Counted from the first letter of the stretch, positions 1-11,560 are shown. The stretch is 64,000 nt of DNA from Symsagittifera roscoffensis (GCF_963678635.1 NC_087065.1:51901858-51965857), one strand, 5' to 3'. Notes: generated by a model from the letters alone, not told the origin. Made by a program: numbers and translations.

Positions 1-1082
1 TTTACGAACTCATGCTACCGATGCGGGACTAAGAGACACACCATATTTGGTCAATAATCCACTTTCATCTTTGTTTTCCGAATGCACGCTGTCTTTAAAT
101 GGCGAAAAAATCTCAACAACCAATGCTAATTTTGCACAAAAGTTTTATTGAAACTGAATTTTCTCACGGTATTGACGCAAAAAAAACCTGGCTTGCTTGC
201 CAAGGCTATTACTATGAGGATAATCCAGCAAATGTGGATGGTACGGCTGGGAGAGCTGTTGATGTTGCAGAAGGTAAACGTCTTGTAGCAGCTTCGGCCG
301 AGTTGAGGTTGTTTGGTAAAATAGCATGTGACTTCTTGTCTTGTGACAAGCATTTAATTAGTGGTGTCACTGACCGTCTTTCTCTGAGACGTTCTCCTAA
401 CGACTTTTTTGTTATGTCAGAGGACAATGGTAAACATTACCAAGTTCAAATCACTGAAGCTAACTTATATGTGCGAAAAATGACAGTGACAGACTTTGTG
501 TTGTCTTCGATAGAAAAAACGCTGCTGAAAAGCCCAGCAATTTATAATTATATTGAAGTCCTACCACGAACATTTTTGGCCACTACCGGAGTACAAAGCT
601 GGCGTCAAGAGGATGTTTTCGCGAAAGAGCCAGTACGAAGAATGATTGTGGCAATGAGTACAAATGAGGCTTACTTGGGCACAAATAGATCAAATCCTTT
701 TCATTACCAAAAATTCAGATTGCATGAAATCATTGTGTACAGGAATGGGCTACCTATTGCAGGTACTCCAATATCTACGACTGATAACAAAAGAATTTGC
801 TATAACACATTGGAAGCTCTGGATTTTGTTTTCAACAATAGTCATGGAATCAGTCTGGCTAATTATAGTAATCATTATATTATGGCATTTGATCTCACAT
901 CTACTCAGGAGGCTTCACATGACTTTATTCATCCTGAATTGACCAATTGCATAATATCCGTGGAGCTTAAATTCGACGCTCCACTTGCTGGGAATATTGA
1001 GTTACTTTTCATGGGAGAGCGCGCATCAACAGCATACGTCCGTTCTGACAGAAAAAGTGCCAAAAATACTATCATGACCTAG
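1..1082 (+). pseudogene. F54H12.2-like capsid-type protein of a Polinton-like element, 5'-truncated and frameshifted
   Basis: The translation resembles the invertebrate family annotated as 'uncharacterized protein F54H12.2-like', carried by virus-like elements and probably a jelly-roll capsid protein; that role is recalled family knowledge, not shown here. The family-like reading starts at the window edge in a different frame (base 2 onward, with SLFSECTLSLNGE), runs to about base 150, then shifts to the frame that stays open to the TAG at 1080-1082. The ATG at 99 therefore gives only a short out-of-frame start. Landmarks in the main frame are GIDAKKTWLACQGYY, DFLSCDKHLISGV, NPFHYQKF and AFDLTSTQE. 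The 5' part lies outside the window. Neighbours are a viral-type protease and a DNA polymerase, which supports an endogenised element. The shift could be decay or an assembly error. Confidence 0.6.
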
Positions 1083-1105
1083 AAGAGAGAGAGAGAGATA
1101 TAGAT

Positions 1106-1193
<88 letters not shown>

Positions 1194-1235
1194 GGAGAGA
1201 GGAAGAGATAGAGAGAGAGAGGGAGAGAGAAAGAG
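1083..1235. repeat. GATA/GA microsatellite
   Basis: A long run of GATA units passes into GA and GGGAGA units. It fills the space between the capsid-type ORF and the protease ORF and reaches the place where the protease start codon would be expected. Long Ser/Leu/Ile-rich minus-strand frames across it are artefacts of the repeat. Confidence 0.95.
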
Positions 1236-1251
1236 TAAAAAACGGGAAAAA

Positions 1252-1695
1252 GTGGACAATGTTCAGATATTTGAGCTCATCAATCGATGCAAACATTTAA
1301 AGTATCGATTTGAAGGTATTGGTCCAGCTAATTGTCCATTGGCGTTGAAAAAAGACAAAACAGTTTTAATTGTGAACGCATCAAACTCTGATCAACCGGG
1401 TATTCATTTGTTACTGTTTGCTCGAGCTGATGGACAAGTTTTCTTCGCTGATCCCCTTGGACAAAAACTAACAACGTATCCGAACGTATACAAATATGCG
1501 AGACGCTTCATGAGTTTACATGACAGTGAAACTAATCAAATACTGATGAATAGACCTATTCAATCAGCAAACTCAGTTTTATGTGGACTTTATTGTGTTT
1601 ACGTTGCCCATTTGATAATAACATCTAGATTTCCTCTAGGACTTAAAGTGAATGATCATGATATGATGCGATTTGCAAAACATATGCTGATATAA
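1252..1695 (+). CDS. adenain-like cysteine protease (Polinton/adenovirus type), start codon not found
   Basis: This is a cysteine protease of the adenain type, which matures capsid proteins in Polintons, adintoviruses and adenoviruses. The catalytic layout is readable: histidine in VNASNSDQPGIHLLLF, the acid in FFADPLG, and glutamine and cysteine in QSANSVLCGLYC. An FEGIGPANCP stretch near the N-terminus matches the family substrate-side region. There are about 147 residues against roughly 200 in relatives. The reading frame opens only just after the GATA/GA microsatellite and contains no ATG near its start (1252 is a GTG). The start was therefore either lost to repeat expansion, lies in an upstream exon, or the copy is dead. 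It follows the capsid-type gene on the same strand. Confidence 0.7.
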   Translation: MDNVQIFELINRCKHLKYRFEGIGPANCPLALKKDKTVLIVNASNSDQPGIHLLLFARADGQVFFADPLGQKLTTYPNVYKYARRFMSLHDSETNQILMNRPIQSANSVLCGLYCVYVAHLIITSRFPLGLKVNDHDMMRFAKHMLI

Positions 1696-1805
1696 TTGAT
1701 TTGATCTTATGAAGTGCTTTAATTTATATATTTTTTTCAAACTTTTTTTTATTCCAATATCTAAGTCAGGGGGTTCTAGAGCAATCTTGTTAACAAAAAA
1801 AACAA

Positions 1806-2520
1806 TCAAAATTCAAAAGTCTCCTGGAAATTTTTTCTATCGAGTCCCAAAAAAATATTGAGGCATGGATCGCTACGATACTCGGGAACGCCTTTCGCTG
1901 GTGTAGTCAGTTTTTTTAGGGTTTGATTAAAAAAACAAAAGGAAAACAGATTATTAAAGTTTGAATTTCTTTTCCATAATAAATTTAACAAACAAACTTT
2001 GTGAATCAATTGCTAAACGACCATACCCACTCAGAATAATATCAATAATTTTAGAAAACTCGGCGGCATTGTCACCATTCAAAATATTAATGAAGCGTTC
2101 AATTGTTACATGAGTGATTAAATCAGTTTGAGTTTGAATGGATCGAGTTTGTGAAGCAAAGCAAACTTGTGGCAATCTTTTCCATCAGGGGTCCCGATAG
2201 GTGAAGTTTACTGCAACCCAATATTAGATGCTTGAAAGATGAGAGTAGACAAGTTACAACGAAAGTGGTTGAGGTCATCTTGTTCACTACGTCGACACAA
2301 TCCTTGGTTACTTCGATGAGAACATGGATGTGGGGATGGTCATTGTCGAGCAATTGGGCGCAAGACTCGTTCTGAATTGAGTGGGTTGCAAATGCAAAAT
2401 TTGTGTTTAGAGGGAGTTGTGAGGCGTCGGGTTCGTTGTTCAGAATAAAAAATTTAAAATTCTTTCGAAATTTTTTTAAAAATTCAGGCGACTGCTCATA
2501 CATTGCTTCAACCCTTCTGC
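1806..2520 (-). pseudogene. unidentified element gene with HUH-like motifs, frame-shifted
   Basis: Two minus-strand frames overlap here (2123-2503 and 1954-2175) and together look like one coding region with at least one frame change near 2170-2290. The first frame has KFFILNNEP and, about 40 residues later, HPHIHVLIEV. That pair has the order and spacing of motifs I and II of HUH endonuclease replication proteins (hydrophobic-L-N-N, then H-x-H). No convincing Tyr-x-x-Lys motif III is in the same frame. The second frame is a helix-like region ending around KFIMEKKFKL. I do not recognise a Polinton family here, and the HUH reading is inference. Confidence 0.35.
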
Positions 2521-2558
2521 TGGTTAAGTCAAATTATTGAAACGTTTTTTTTTCTGTT

Positions 2559-3002
2559 TCAGGCAACTCTAGACTTTTTATTATTCGAGTATTCATCATC
2601 CGCATCGTTTTCATCACCACTTTCGGCACATTCTTTTTCGGGACGGACTGATCGTTTTGACGTGTATCGTCTTTTATGATGTTTATCATTTACAGCTGAG
2701 GAGGATGAGGAGGAGGAGGAGGAGGAGGAAGAAGATGAAGTCTTTTCACCAGTTTGTTTTTTAACCAATTTTTTAATCTTTGAATAATTATCTGCCAAAC
2801 AATCAAATTCTCTTGTCGTTAAGGTTACTGCTTGATAACATTTAAATACACAATCTTCATTCTTTTTATATAACTAAACTGTAATATATGTACCCGTTTT
2901 GTCAAAAGTTTTCGTTCCAACCCGTACAATGCGTTTTTCTCCCGAAGATATATCTTGAAAATCATCGTAAAAGTCTGTATCATTTTCTAGCGACGAGTAC
3001 AT
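2559..3002 (-). pseudogene. possible PC4-like ssDNA-binding protein with Ser-rich tail, one in-frame TAG
   Basis: A single minus-strand frame runs from the ATG at 3000-3002 to the stop at 2559 and is broken only by one TAG at 2874-2876. Upstream of it are an acidic start (MYSSLENDTDFYDDF) and VGTKTFDKTGTYITV. Downstream are CYQAVTLTTREFDCL and a basic region with a run of 14 serines coded by GAG/GAA-type repeats at about 2697-2740. The order of a strand ending in Y-I-x-V, then a loop, then an 'xAVTLTxxEFxxL' helix start, resembles the PC4/SUB1 ssDNA-binding fold; this is a weak family guess. A longer frame opens upstream to 3089 but starts only at TTG. Confidence 0.35.
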
Positions 3003-3084
3003 AGTGGTGGTGGTAACGGTAGTGACTTGTTGGTTCAACTGTTTTATGATAGAATGAAATAAATAATAAATTGGATAGAAGATA

Positions 3085-3600
3085 AACAAATATCCGTGGA
3101 TTTAATTTTATGGCGCCCCTTCAGCCTATAGCGGGAGAATTTAATTAGTTTTTGCAATTGGATTTGTATAAGATAAAAGCGTGTTTATTGCATCTGTCAT
3201 TTCTGTCTGGAAAGCCCCTGAATGGGTCATAAATCTCAGTTAATGTTACATGTCGGCATACATGTACTCACTTTGAAGTGGAGACCTTTATAGCCCCTCG
3301 TCCGGGGGACATAAAAAAAGGCGTCATGCACTCTATTTGAAGTAGAGATAGCAATAGCTTGCATCTGTCTGGCAAATTCCCGTTTTAGCTCATAAATCTC
3401 AACGTTTTTACCCTGGCTGCATGCTTGTTATCTCTTTGAAGTGTAAAGTTTCTGTCATTTTGTGCTTAGGGTATCATAAAAAGGCGCCATGCTGTTTCTT
3501 TGAAGTATAGATTTTCAAAGCGTTCACATTTCTACTTCAATTGCAAAAGCCCTGAAAACATATTAAAATTTCACAAAACCAGATTCATGGTAATTGGCTA
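3085..3600. repeat. spacer between divergent genes with degenerate tandem repeats
   Basis: This spacer separates a minus-strand gene from a plus-strand gene, so it should hold both promoters. A unit recurs about four times, at roughly 3265-3290, 3320-3350, 3418-3450 and 3488-3515. Each unit is a CATG-containing stretch followed by TTTGAAGT and a purine-rich GTAGAGA-like end. GCATCTGTC plus CATAAATCTCA is also repeated at about 3190-3237 and 3361-3402. Units are diverged. I see no coding sequence here. Confidence 0.5.
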
Positions 3601-3707
3601 AATCTTAGACCACCAGCAATAAAAAAACTAAAAGTGGTAGGTCAAACTAAATCTTTTTACTATTTTTATTCAATCTCTCAAAATCAATCAATACAAAATT
3701 TTCAACG

Positions 3708-4372
3708 ATGGCAACTCCACTGCAAATCATTTCAATTAATTCTCTTGAAAGAGCTATATTATACCAAACTTATACCAGAGATTCTATCGTAGTGGTTCAA
3801 CAGGAACGGAAAATGCGTCATCGAAAAGCAAGTCCTTTCAACGATCTTGATCCAGGAAGCAGAGAATTCGATGAATGGGTCACTAAAAACCATATGATGT
3901 TACCCAATTATTTGCTAGATCAAATTGGTATCCTCATACAAAGCAGAAAACAAGTCTACGAGAGTTGTTGTGTGACTGAATCGTATCCTGCGCTGAAGCG
4001 CACAGATATTCAAGACCCTACTTGCCTGATCGTTCACCGAGAAAAATACTGTTTAACTACGATTGCCAATCGATCCCCTTATACGAAAATCAGGAAGGAT
4101 CCATTAGACATTTAGTAGAGCGAGAAACCTACTGGAAGATTGAGTCGATTGAATCACCAGATTCAACAGAGAAAAAAGATGAGGACCAGCAGACGCCCAA
4201 AATCCCAATAAAACCGGATATTTTTTCAATCACTCAACAACAGCAGCAGCACACTTCTGCTTCTTCTTCCGCCAGTCAAAGTCCCACTGCACCAAACTTA
4301 GTAGCTGAGACGCCGCCTATCAAAGCTTGCTATGCGCCCGAAAAACGTAAAACTGTATTCAATCCGTTTTAA
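3708..4372 (+). pseudogene. unidentified gene of the Polinton-like element, frameshift near 4020-4115
   Basis: An ATG at 3708 opens a 135-residue frame (MATPLQIISINSLERA). A second frame overlaps from about 4022 and runs to the stop at 4372. The overlap without a start codon suggests one gene with a frame change between about 4020 and 4115. The first part is mixed helical sequence. The second is Glu/Asp-rich, then Gln-, Ser- and Pro-rich (QQQQQ, SASSSASQS), and ends in KRKTVFNPF, a disordered tail. I do not recognise the family. Position between the protease block and the polymerase suggests a structural or accessory protein of the element. Confidence 0.4.
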
Positions 4373-6270
4373 GAAAACTTTTAAAAACTGTTTGCTATTA
4401 TGTTTTGATTTATTAAAATTATGGAGCTTGTTTTGGTTTGTGTTGCTTTCACTTTTTTATCAAATCAGTTTGACTTCTGCTTGTATATATATGTAGTTTA
4501 TGATTTCGCTGTCAATTGAGTAAATTAATTTTGATTGTATTGTTTTCAATCAAACTCAATCGATAAGAAAAATCAAGAATGAGATAGATAGAGTATCAGG
4601 TAGAATGTTCCATTAAAATCTTTTTATTTTGAAATAGATAAGGAAAGTTTTGTTACAATCGACTAATTGCACGACACCCTTTGTTTTCCATTGGGACAAA
4701 AAAATCATAGCAAACCATTGGAAACAAAATCTTAGGTTAATGTTAAATTTTGAAATTTTGTTTAATTTTTCTTTTTCATCCCAAAAATATTCACAAGTCA
4801 TTTCTTACTCTACCATTAATCTTGTTGAACAATTAATGATCCCTATGGTTTGCCTTATTATAGGAGAACAGAAATGGTTCACCTTACCAAGCGTCTATCT
4901 TTATCAGATCAAAAATTATCGGTTTCAGAACCTTGAATTAGTCAAAATCCTATTTTCAGAAAACTATGCAAATTTCAAAAATAACACTTTTTGAAAAAGA
5001 AATCAGCAAAATCTTTTATTCCGAACTAGAAAACTTGACGCTCTGAACCTATGGTTCTACTCAAATCAATTGGTTCGCTTTTGTTAAGTTATAAAAAATT
5101 TTATTTTTAATGTAGTTTAAATTTCCGAAAATCGAAAAAATGAAAATTCACCGTGAAGGAGTTATTTTTAAGCGAAAATAATGCGTATGGTTTTGGGATG
5201 CTGATGGTTACAAAAATATGGTTCAGGGATGCTGATGGATACAAAAATCATTCGAATTTCATCTCGGTTCACGTTCTAGACACCCAAGTGAAAATTTCAC
5301 TTTTTCGAATATCGCTTCTAGTGATTTTTAGAAAGTATTTAAATGCGTCGTTAATCTTTCCTGATCGGTGGGAACCATAATTGAACATTGGAGAATAATA
5401 AAAAATAATTTTTTCTTAATCTTAATTTTTTTCAATTTTTTCAAACTTTTACATTAATTTTCAGCAGAGTTTTTTCGTCTCAATTATAAATTATAGCTTC
5501 TAGCAAAAATTTGCTATACCACCTTGTTGCCCTACCATAGGGGAACATACATTTTTCTGAAAATTGTTCTGATCGGCTATCTGAACATAATCCAGCGTGT
5601 GTACACTCTTTCCTGGTCGATTGTCTGCAAAATTGAACAATTTCAAGCAGAAATTTTTTTTTAGGCTTTTTGATTTTTTTCAAATTTTTCTATTTCTTGT
5701 ACTTGGCAATTATAAGTTTTTTATCTCGTTTATTGACTACACTTAAAAAATTGCTAGGCTACTGGTTTAACCTGTCACAGGACAACAGAAAAGGTCTCCA
5801 TGGTGAACTGTCTATCTTATTCAGATCAAAAGTTATGGGGTTCAGAACTGTATTCAGCCAATTCCAAGCAACCCTGATAGAATCCCCTGCAATTCCTTCT
5901 TTTACCGTGGTGGTTAGCTCTAATTCCTTTTATATACCTGCCTACAGAAATATTAGTTACTTCAAACTAAGTGTACTAGGGGATAGGTGTTTAAGCAAGA
6001 CTTGAGGTTAAATCTATATACTTGAAAGGAATTAGTCAAACCACCAAGTCTCAGTAATGATTATTTCCCTAACAGGATTGACTAATATAACCGAAAAGGA
6101 AAATAAAACCGCTAATCAACAACTATAATTCACCTACGCTTGTGGTTGGAAAACAATTAAGATTTTAACCCAAACTAAAAACTCACTTTTGTCTTTTGCT
6201 TTCTGAATTTCAGCAGTTCTTGATTGAAACAAAAAGTCTTTATTCAAAAATTTTCTTCTGATTAATCAGA
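4373..6270. other. non-coding stretch with diverged internal repeats
   Basis: I find no gene here. A block containing a GGAACA/GGACAACAGAAA core, followed by TATCTTTATCAGATCAAAA and a GGTTTCAGAACC-like end, occurs near 4825-4940 and again near 5765-5850. A related inverted trace lies near 5520-5590. GGGATGCTGATGG is directly repeated near 5196-5208 and 5226-5238. The short frames here are not protein-like. Confidence 0.4.
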
Positions 6271-7590
6271 CCAGTTTGAATTTTTCTCAACTCATAAACT
6301 TTCGAAAGAAAATCAACGAAACAATGCCTAATTCTTCTAAAGCTAAAACCAATCTCGCATGTCATCTGTGTGATGCGGTTCTGGGCTCTGCTAAAAACCT
6401 ACGACGTCATAAGAAGACAGTCGACAACCTTCATGCGCCGATTGCAGCCGTCAAAGTCAAATGCGATGACTGCCTTGAGGAGTTCAGTTCGGTGGCTGAA
6501 ACTATTCAGCACATTGAAATAGATCACGGTAAATCAGCAAACAAGCACTGTGCAATTTGCAGAACAGTGTTTATGAGCTTGGAAAAATATCAGAGTCACA
6601 TGAACAACCTCCATGGACTTCCAGTCTGGGATCCGGATGCTGGCTCTACTTCAACAGGTGGTGGTGGTGGTAGCAATGAGACTATCGCCATCGAAGGTTC
6701 ATCAACAACGCGAGTACCTCAAAGCACTCGGTCAATTTTGACTGAGAGTCAAACCGCTTTCAATGGCAATTTGAAGAAATATCAACTAAATTTCGACGAG
6801 AATGAAATCGACCTGCTCGATTTCATGATGCGAAACAAAGAAGTCATTGATGACTTCATATTCGAGCACTCGCAAAACGGATCAATTAAGGTGCAATTCT
6901 CAGTTGAAGTGAGCTTGATGAAACACCCTACCGTGGAAAACGACGAAGAACCCAATGTTGAGAAAATCACACTTTTCTTGAACACCGAGATGGTACTTGT
7001 CAATTATGGTGGTCTGGAACAGGGGCAGTACATTGAGATGATTGAACATATGCTCAATTCCATCAACTGCTTCGCTTCTCATGGAAGTGGGTGGATAATT
7101 GAAAGAATTTCGAAAGTAACTATCAATTTCGCTAAACTGACTCCATGCGCGCAGGAAGCTACTTGCCGCTACCCCTTGGTCTCAAAAAACAACTTCAACC
7201 TTGTAAATATAGAAACAAAGACGAACGATAAATGCTTTCTGTATTGCTTCATTGCAGCCTATCACCTCAAACATGGTCCACCGCTATACGCATCTTCTCA
7301 GGCATACCGAAAGAAGACCAAATGTGCAACGTATAAAGAAGAAGACAGCGAGGACGAAGACAGCGATGATGATGAAGTAAAAGGAGAGTCTGATAAGGAT
7401 GTTGTCGTCGTTGCCGTCAACGACAATCAAGATGAAGGGAACGCGGAGGAACCCCCACAAAGGCAACCAGATGCAAGACAGCGAGAGAGAATCAGATAGT
7501 GAAGATTCAAGGAGATTTTGAGATGCCAATGAGCATTCTGGAAATAGGAAGATTTGAAAGAATGAACAATGTTCAAATCAACGTGTTTCG

Positions 7591-7706
7591 GTAAGTTTAT
7601 TTGACATTTCAAATTTCTTCCAGAAATTTTTTCTATTAAAAAAATCAACCATGACCCAGAAGTTTATTCCATTTCAAATACAGTAAACTTTTTTTCTCTT
7701 ATTTAG
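7591..7706 (+). other. GT-AG intron in the polymerase gene
   Basis: The donor CG|GTAAGT follows NVQINVF, and the acceptor TTATTTAG precedes a reading that begins YQSEELIPIRIS. Joining them in phase 2 restores a continuous polymerase-like reading up to the frameshift at 7808. The intron is 116 bases and AT-rich, with a T-run before the acceptor. Confidence 0.7.
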
Positions 7707-10258
7707 GTACCAGTCAGAAGAGCTGATACCAATCCGGATTTCAAAAGAGCTAAATTGTACATTTGTGATGGACTTGCTGCTTCTTTCCGACGGTTCTGCA
7801 TATCACTGTGCTAATCAACGACCTGACAAAGCTAGTCAACTTTATTCGTAAAAGAGCACCACGCGACAGAAATGAAATCTGCCGAAATTGCTTCCACACT
7901 TGCACTTCCAACGACATTCTACGTCGACATCAAGAAATTTGCTATCGACAAGATGGCATTGAAATCACGACAACGATCGACATGTGTTTAAAAACTTTGG
8001 TGCACGATCGTTTGTACCACGTATAGTATACTTCGACTTGGAGTCACTAAATGTACCCGTAGCTGGCCCAGAGCCTGACAACGAAAAATCTAACACTCAC
8101 CTTATCGAAAAACACCAGAACTGTGGGTATGCATTCGCAGCTGTAGAATTTGGAAACCCCGAGGTGGTCAAGTTCGAGTTGAAAAGGGGACCTGACAGTA
8201 TCGAACATCTGTTACTGAGCTTGGAAACGCTTGCAAAGGAAGTTTACATTGAAAAAGAAGACATTACGCGTTCACGGGGCAAAGAGAAACAAGAAAAGAA
8301 GATACATCCGAGTGCTGGATATGCGAATTGCCTTTTGCATGGGATGAGGCAAAGCTATTAGACCACTGTCACTATACCAACAAGTTTCTCGGGTGGGCAC
8401 ATAATACATGCAACATCAACCGCAAGACAACTTATTTCATTCCTGTAGTTGCCCACAATCTAGCAAACTATGACCTACATTGTATCATTCGAGCATTGAA
8501 TAAAAGCAACCCACACAAAGCAACCCACTCTTTCATACCGAACACCGAAGAAAAATTCATCTCAATAATCAAATCGGTATGGATCAAAACGTTCTACGAT
8601 AAAAGTGGAAAAATTAGAAATGTGTCTGAGAATCTGAGATTTATCGACTCCTACAAGTTCATGCAATCTTCCTTATCAACGCTCGTTAAAAATTTACCAC
8701 CTGATAATTTCAGTCTATTGGAAAATTTCTTCAAAGCAAAAGGACACTCAATGGAGAAAATCGATCTTTTGAAACGAAAAGGGTTCTACCCCTACAGCTA
8801 CATTGATAGCTTCAAGAAATTCAATGAACCGCGATTACCCGCCCGAAGACTGTGAACGAATAGCCTAGCTGGCGGTGAGGTCAGTGTAGATTGATCAGAG
8901 TTCAACCATGCAATCATGGTATTCACTAAATTCGGCTGTAATTCAATTGGTGACTACCACGACCTGTACCTCTCTACCGATGTGCTGTTACTTGCTTCTG
9001 TGTTCGAAGCTTTTCGATCCGTGTGCTATGAAACATATGGAGTCGATTGCGCGCACTATTATACCGCAAGTAACTTGGCGGGGGATGTGTTCCTTAAAAT
9101 CTGCCGAGCAGATCTTCGATTGCTAACCGAGCGCGACCACCTTCACTTTGTAGAGGGGATGATTCGTGGTGGAATGTCGTCTGTATATGCCCGAAAATAC
9201 TGGAAAGCCAACAACCAGTATCTTGACGACCACGATAAAAATGAGGAAAATTCGTTCATCGTAAACATCGACGCAAATAATCTCTACGGAGGTATCATGC
9301 AAAATTACTCGTTGCCCTTAAACGATTTCAAATGGGCGGACGACTCGGTGGATATACCTAAACTACTACTGACGGAAGAGGATAGTGAGTAGGGTTACCT
9401 AGCGCAGGTAGATATCGAGTTCCCCGACGAGCTCCATGACTACTTCAAAGACTATCCTCCCGCGCCATCAAAAGAAATGGTGCAGATAACAGTACCGATC
9501 AAGTGGAAATGATGGGCAAATTAGGTATCACCAGTCTACCCAAAGTGCCTAAGCTTATACGGTCTCTACAAAAAAGTCAGGATATATTTTGCATTATCTG
9601 ACCCTTCAGCTTTGCATACAATTAGGTGTGAAGGTGACTCACCTTCATAGAGTGCTGCAATTTCGACAGTGTAAATGGGTGGCCCCTTTTGTACAGATGA
9701 ACACTGAGCTAAGAAAGAAGGCTAGGAACATTTTTGAGGAAAATTTTTATAAGCTCATTATAAACTCATCTTTCGGCAAGACGATGGAAAGTAAACGAAA
9801 CAGAACAAAAATGAGTATAGTGCGTAACGAAACCGAGCTACTGCAAAAGTTGTTCCAGAGCTCATTGAAGTCATTCCAAATTATACCTTGCTACAATAAC
9901 ATTCAATCCGAGCTCAATCCGGTGGGATAAGCCCACAATCGTTGGCGCAGTAATATTACACATTGCAAAAAAATACATGTTCGAAACCCACTACGTGCAA
10001 ATGAAGCCAAACTTTAATCTCGAGCTATTGTACTCCGATACTGATAGCTTTATTTACATGATAAAATGTGACGATATATACGAGGAACTAAAAGAAATGG
10101 GACACTTGTTTGACATCTCGAACTATCCCAAACAATCACCACTGTATAATAAAACTCACAAGAATAGGTGCTAATGTTCAAGGACGAGATGGGTGGAGAC
10201 TTGATAGAAGAATTTGTAGCACTCAAACCGAAATTATATTCTCTTAAACTCTTAAGTG

Positions 10259-10431
10259 GTAAAAATTAATCAAATTCCAAAAACCCAATGACTGAAAATG
10301 TAACTAAATTTGGTTGGCACCTTTAATACCTTTCTCAATTTCCTTTTTTTTTTGCTTTTATGATAATTTGTAGATTGCTTACATAAACAGAGCTCGTTTT
10401 TAAAACTAATATCTGTTTTTTTTTGTTTTAG
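10259..10431 (+). other. second GT-AG intron in the polymerase gene
   Basis: The donor AAGTG|GTAAAAAT follows KPKLYSLKLLS. The acceptor TTTTGTTTTAG precedes a reading with KVSAKGISWYAQ. The phase-1 join gives a continuous C-terminal polymerase reading. A long T-run lies before the acceptor, and length is 173 bases. Confidence 0.65.
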
Positions 10432-11096
10432 ATAGGAGCAACAAAGTCTCAGCGAAAGGAATCTCTTGGTATGCACAAAAACAGCTGACACATGATCGCT
10501 TTAAGGACGCGCTATTCAACCACAGAAAATTTCGAGTTAAAAACACGAGTATCAGATCGAAAAAACACGAGCTACAAACTGTCAACATAAATAAATTAGC
10601 GTTAACAGCTTTGGACACAAAGAGATTGCTCCTCGGTGACCTGGTAACCTGTTTACCTTTTGGTCACTGTTGGACCCGCGAAGATGAATTTAATAACCAA
10701 TTTTTACTCGACGACTGGGATGGTAGGTTAGAAAATAACCCTTGTTCTTCTTCGAACACCATTTTCGATAACTTTAATACACAGCCATTTCAAAGGGAAA
10801 TAAATATTGATGACTCGGACTGGTCACCGCCAGACCCAGGACTGTATAACAGAAGGAAATACACTAAGAAAGAATTGCGCGAAGATTTGGCTGACAGTTC
10901 TAAAACTGTAGATAAACCTTACCCAAACAATCCTTACATTGCTTTCGAGGCTCAAGAAGAACGTGACAGTACTATGGCGGCTGACGGAAATAGCAGTGAA
11001 TTAGATAATACCAGTTCGGAGAGTGCAAATAACTCTCCAGTAATTGCCAAGAAAAGTAAAAGGGTTTTAAACCGCTCCCAATTAGACAATGATTAA

Positions 11097-11560
11097 TTAA
11101 CTAAAATAACTTTTTACATTTCATTTACCCCACTCTGATTAATATTTTGCTTGTAATATTTGTAAAGCTGAATTTGCAAAAAAAAACCATACCCAAATTT
11201 ATATTTCATTTGTAAAATAAGCTCATTTTAATTTGCATACTTGCCACAATCAGTAATAGACAATTTGTTTCTAAAATTTTTCCGGTCTAATTTGAGCAAA
11301 TACCACTTATCTTTGTTTCCAATTAAGTTCTACTCGCCGCTATAAATTCAATAAACAAAGGCAACGGGAGAAATTTGATTTAGCCAAGCAAAGTAATTCC
11401 AAACACCAAAATAGAATTCGAAGCTGGAAACAAGTGTTCCAGCAAAACTAAAGGGAAATGTTAGCGGTCAGTGACGGCGTCAAAATATCATGCATTCTGA
11501 AGGAATGAAAGAAGGAAAAGAAACATGAATGTAAAAGGACTGAGAAAATGAATGTAAAAA
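11097..11560. other. non-coding, right flank of the polymerase
   Basis: This is AT-rich sequence directly after the polymerase stop. I see no frame, repeat or inverted terminus that would mark the end of the Polinton-like element. Confidence 0.4.

Larger units (their letters stand above)
6324..11096 (+). pseudogene. protein-primed family B DNA polymerase (Polinton/adintovirus type), multiply broken, with two introns
   Basis: This is the remnant of the element's replicative DNA polymerase. The true ATG is probably 6324; frames opening at 6276 use TTG. Three C2H2 fingers come first (CHLCDAV, CDDCLEEF, CAICRTVF, each with a paired His end), then a domain containing GSGWIIERI and NDKCFLYCFIAA. 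The exonuclease DxE motif is in VYFDLESL (about 8028). DHCH...AHNTCN, polymerase motif A DANNLYG (about 9270), motif B INSSFGKTME and motif C YSDTDSF (about 10036) follow. The C-terminus has KRLLLGD and an acidic tail ending at 11096. Frame changes fall near 7490, 7808, 7985, 8310 and 10170, with others between 9500 and 9970. In-frame stops lie near 8851, 8890 and 9391. It is clearly non-functional as read. Confidence 0.85.

Noticed and set aside
1026-1296. Long minus-strand frames rich in Ser, Leu, Ile and Tyr
   Set aside because: They are translations of the GATA/GA microsatellite.
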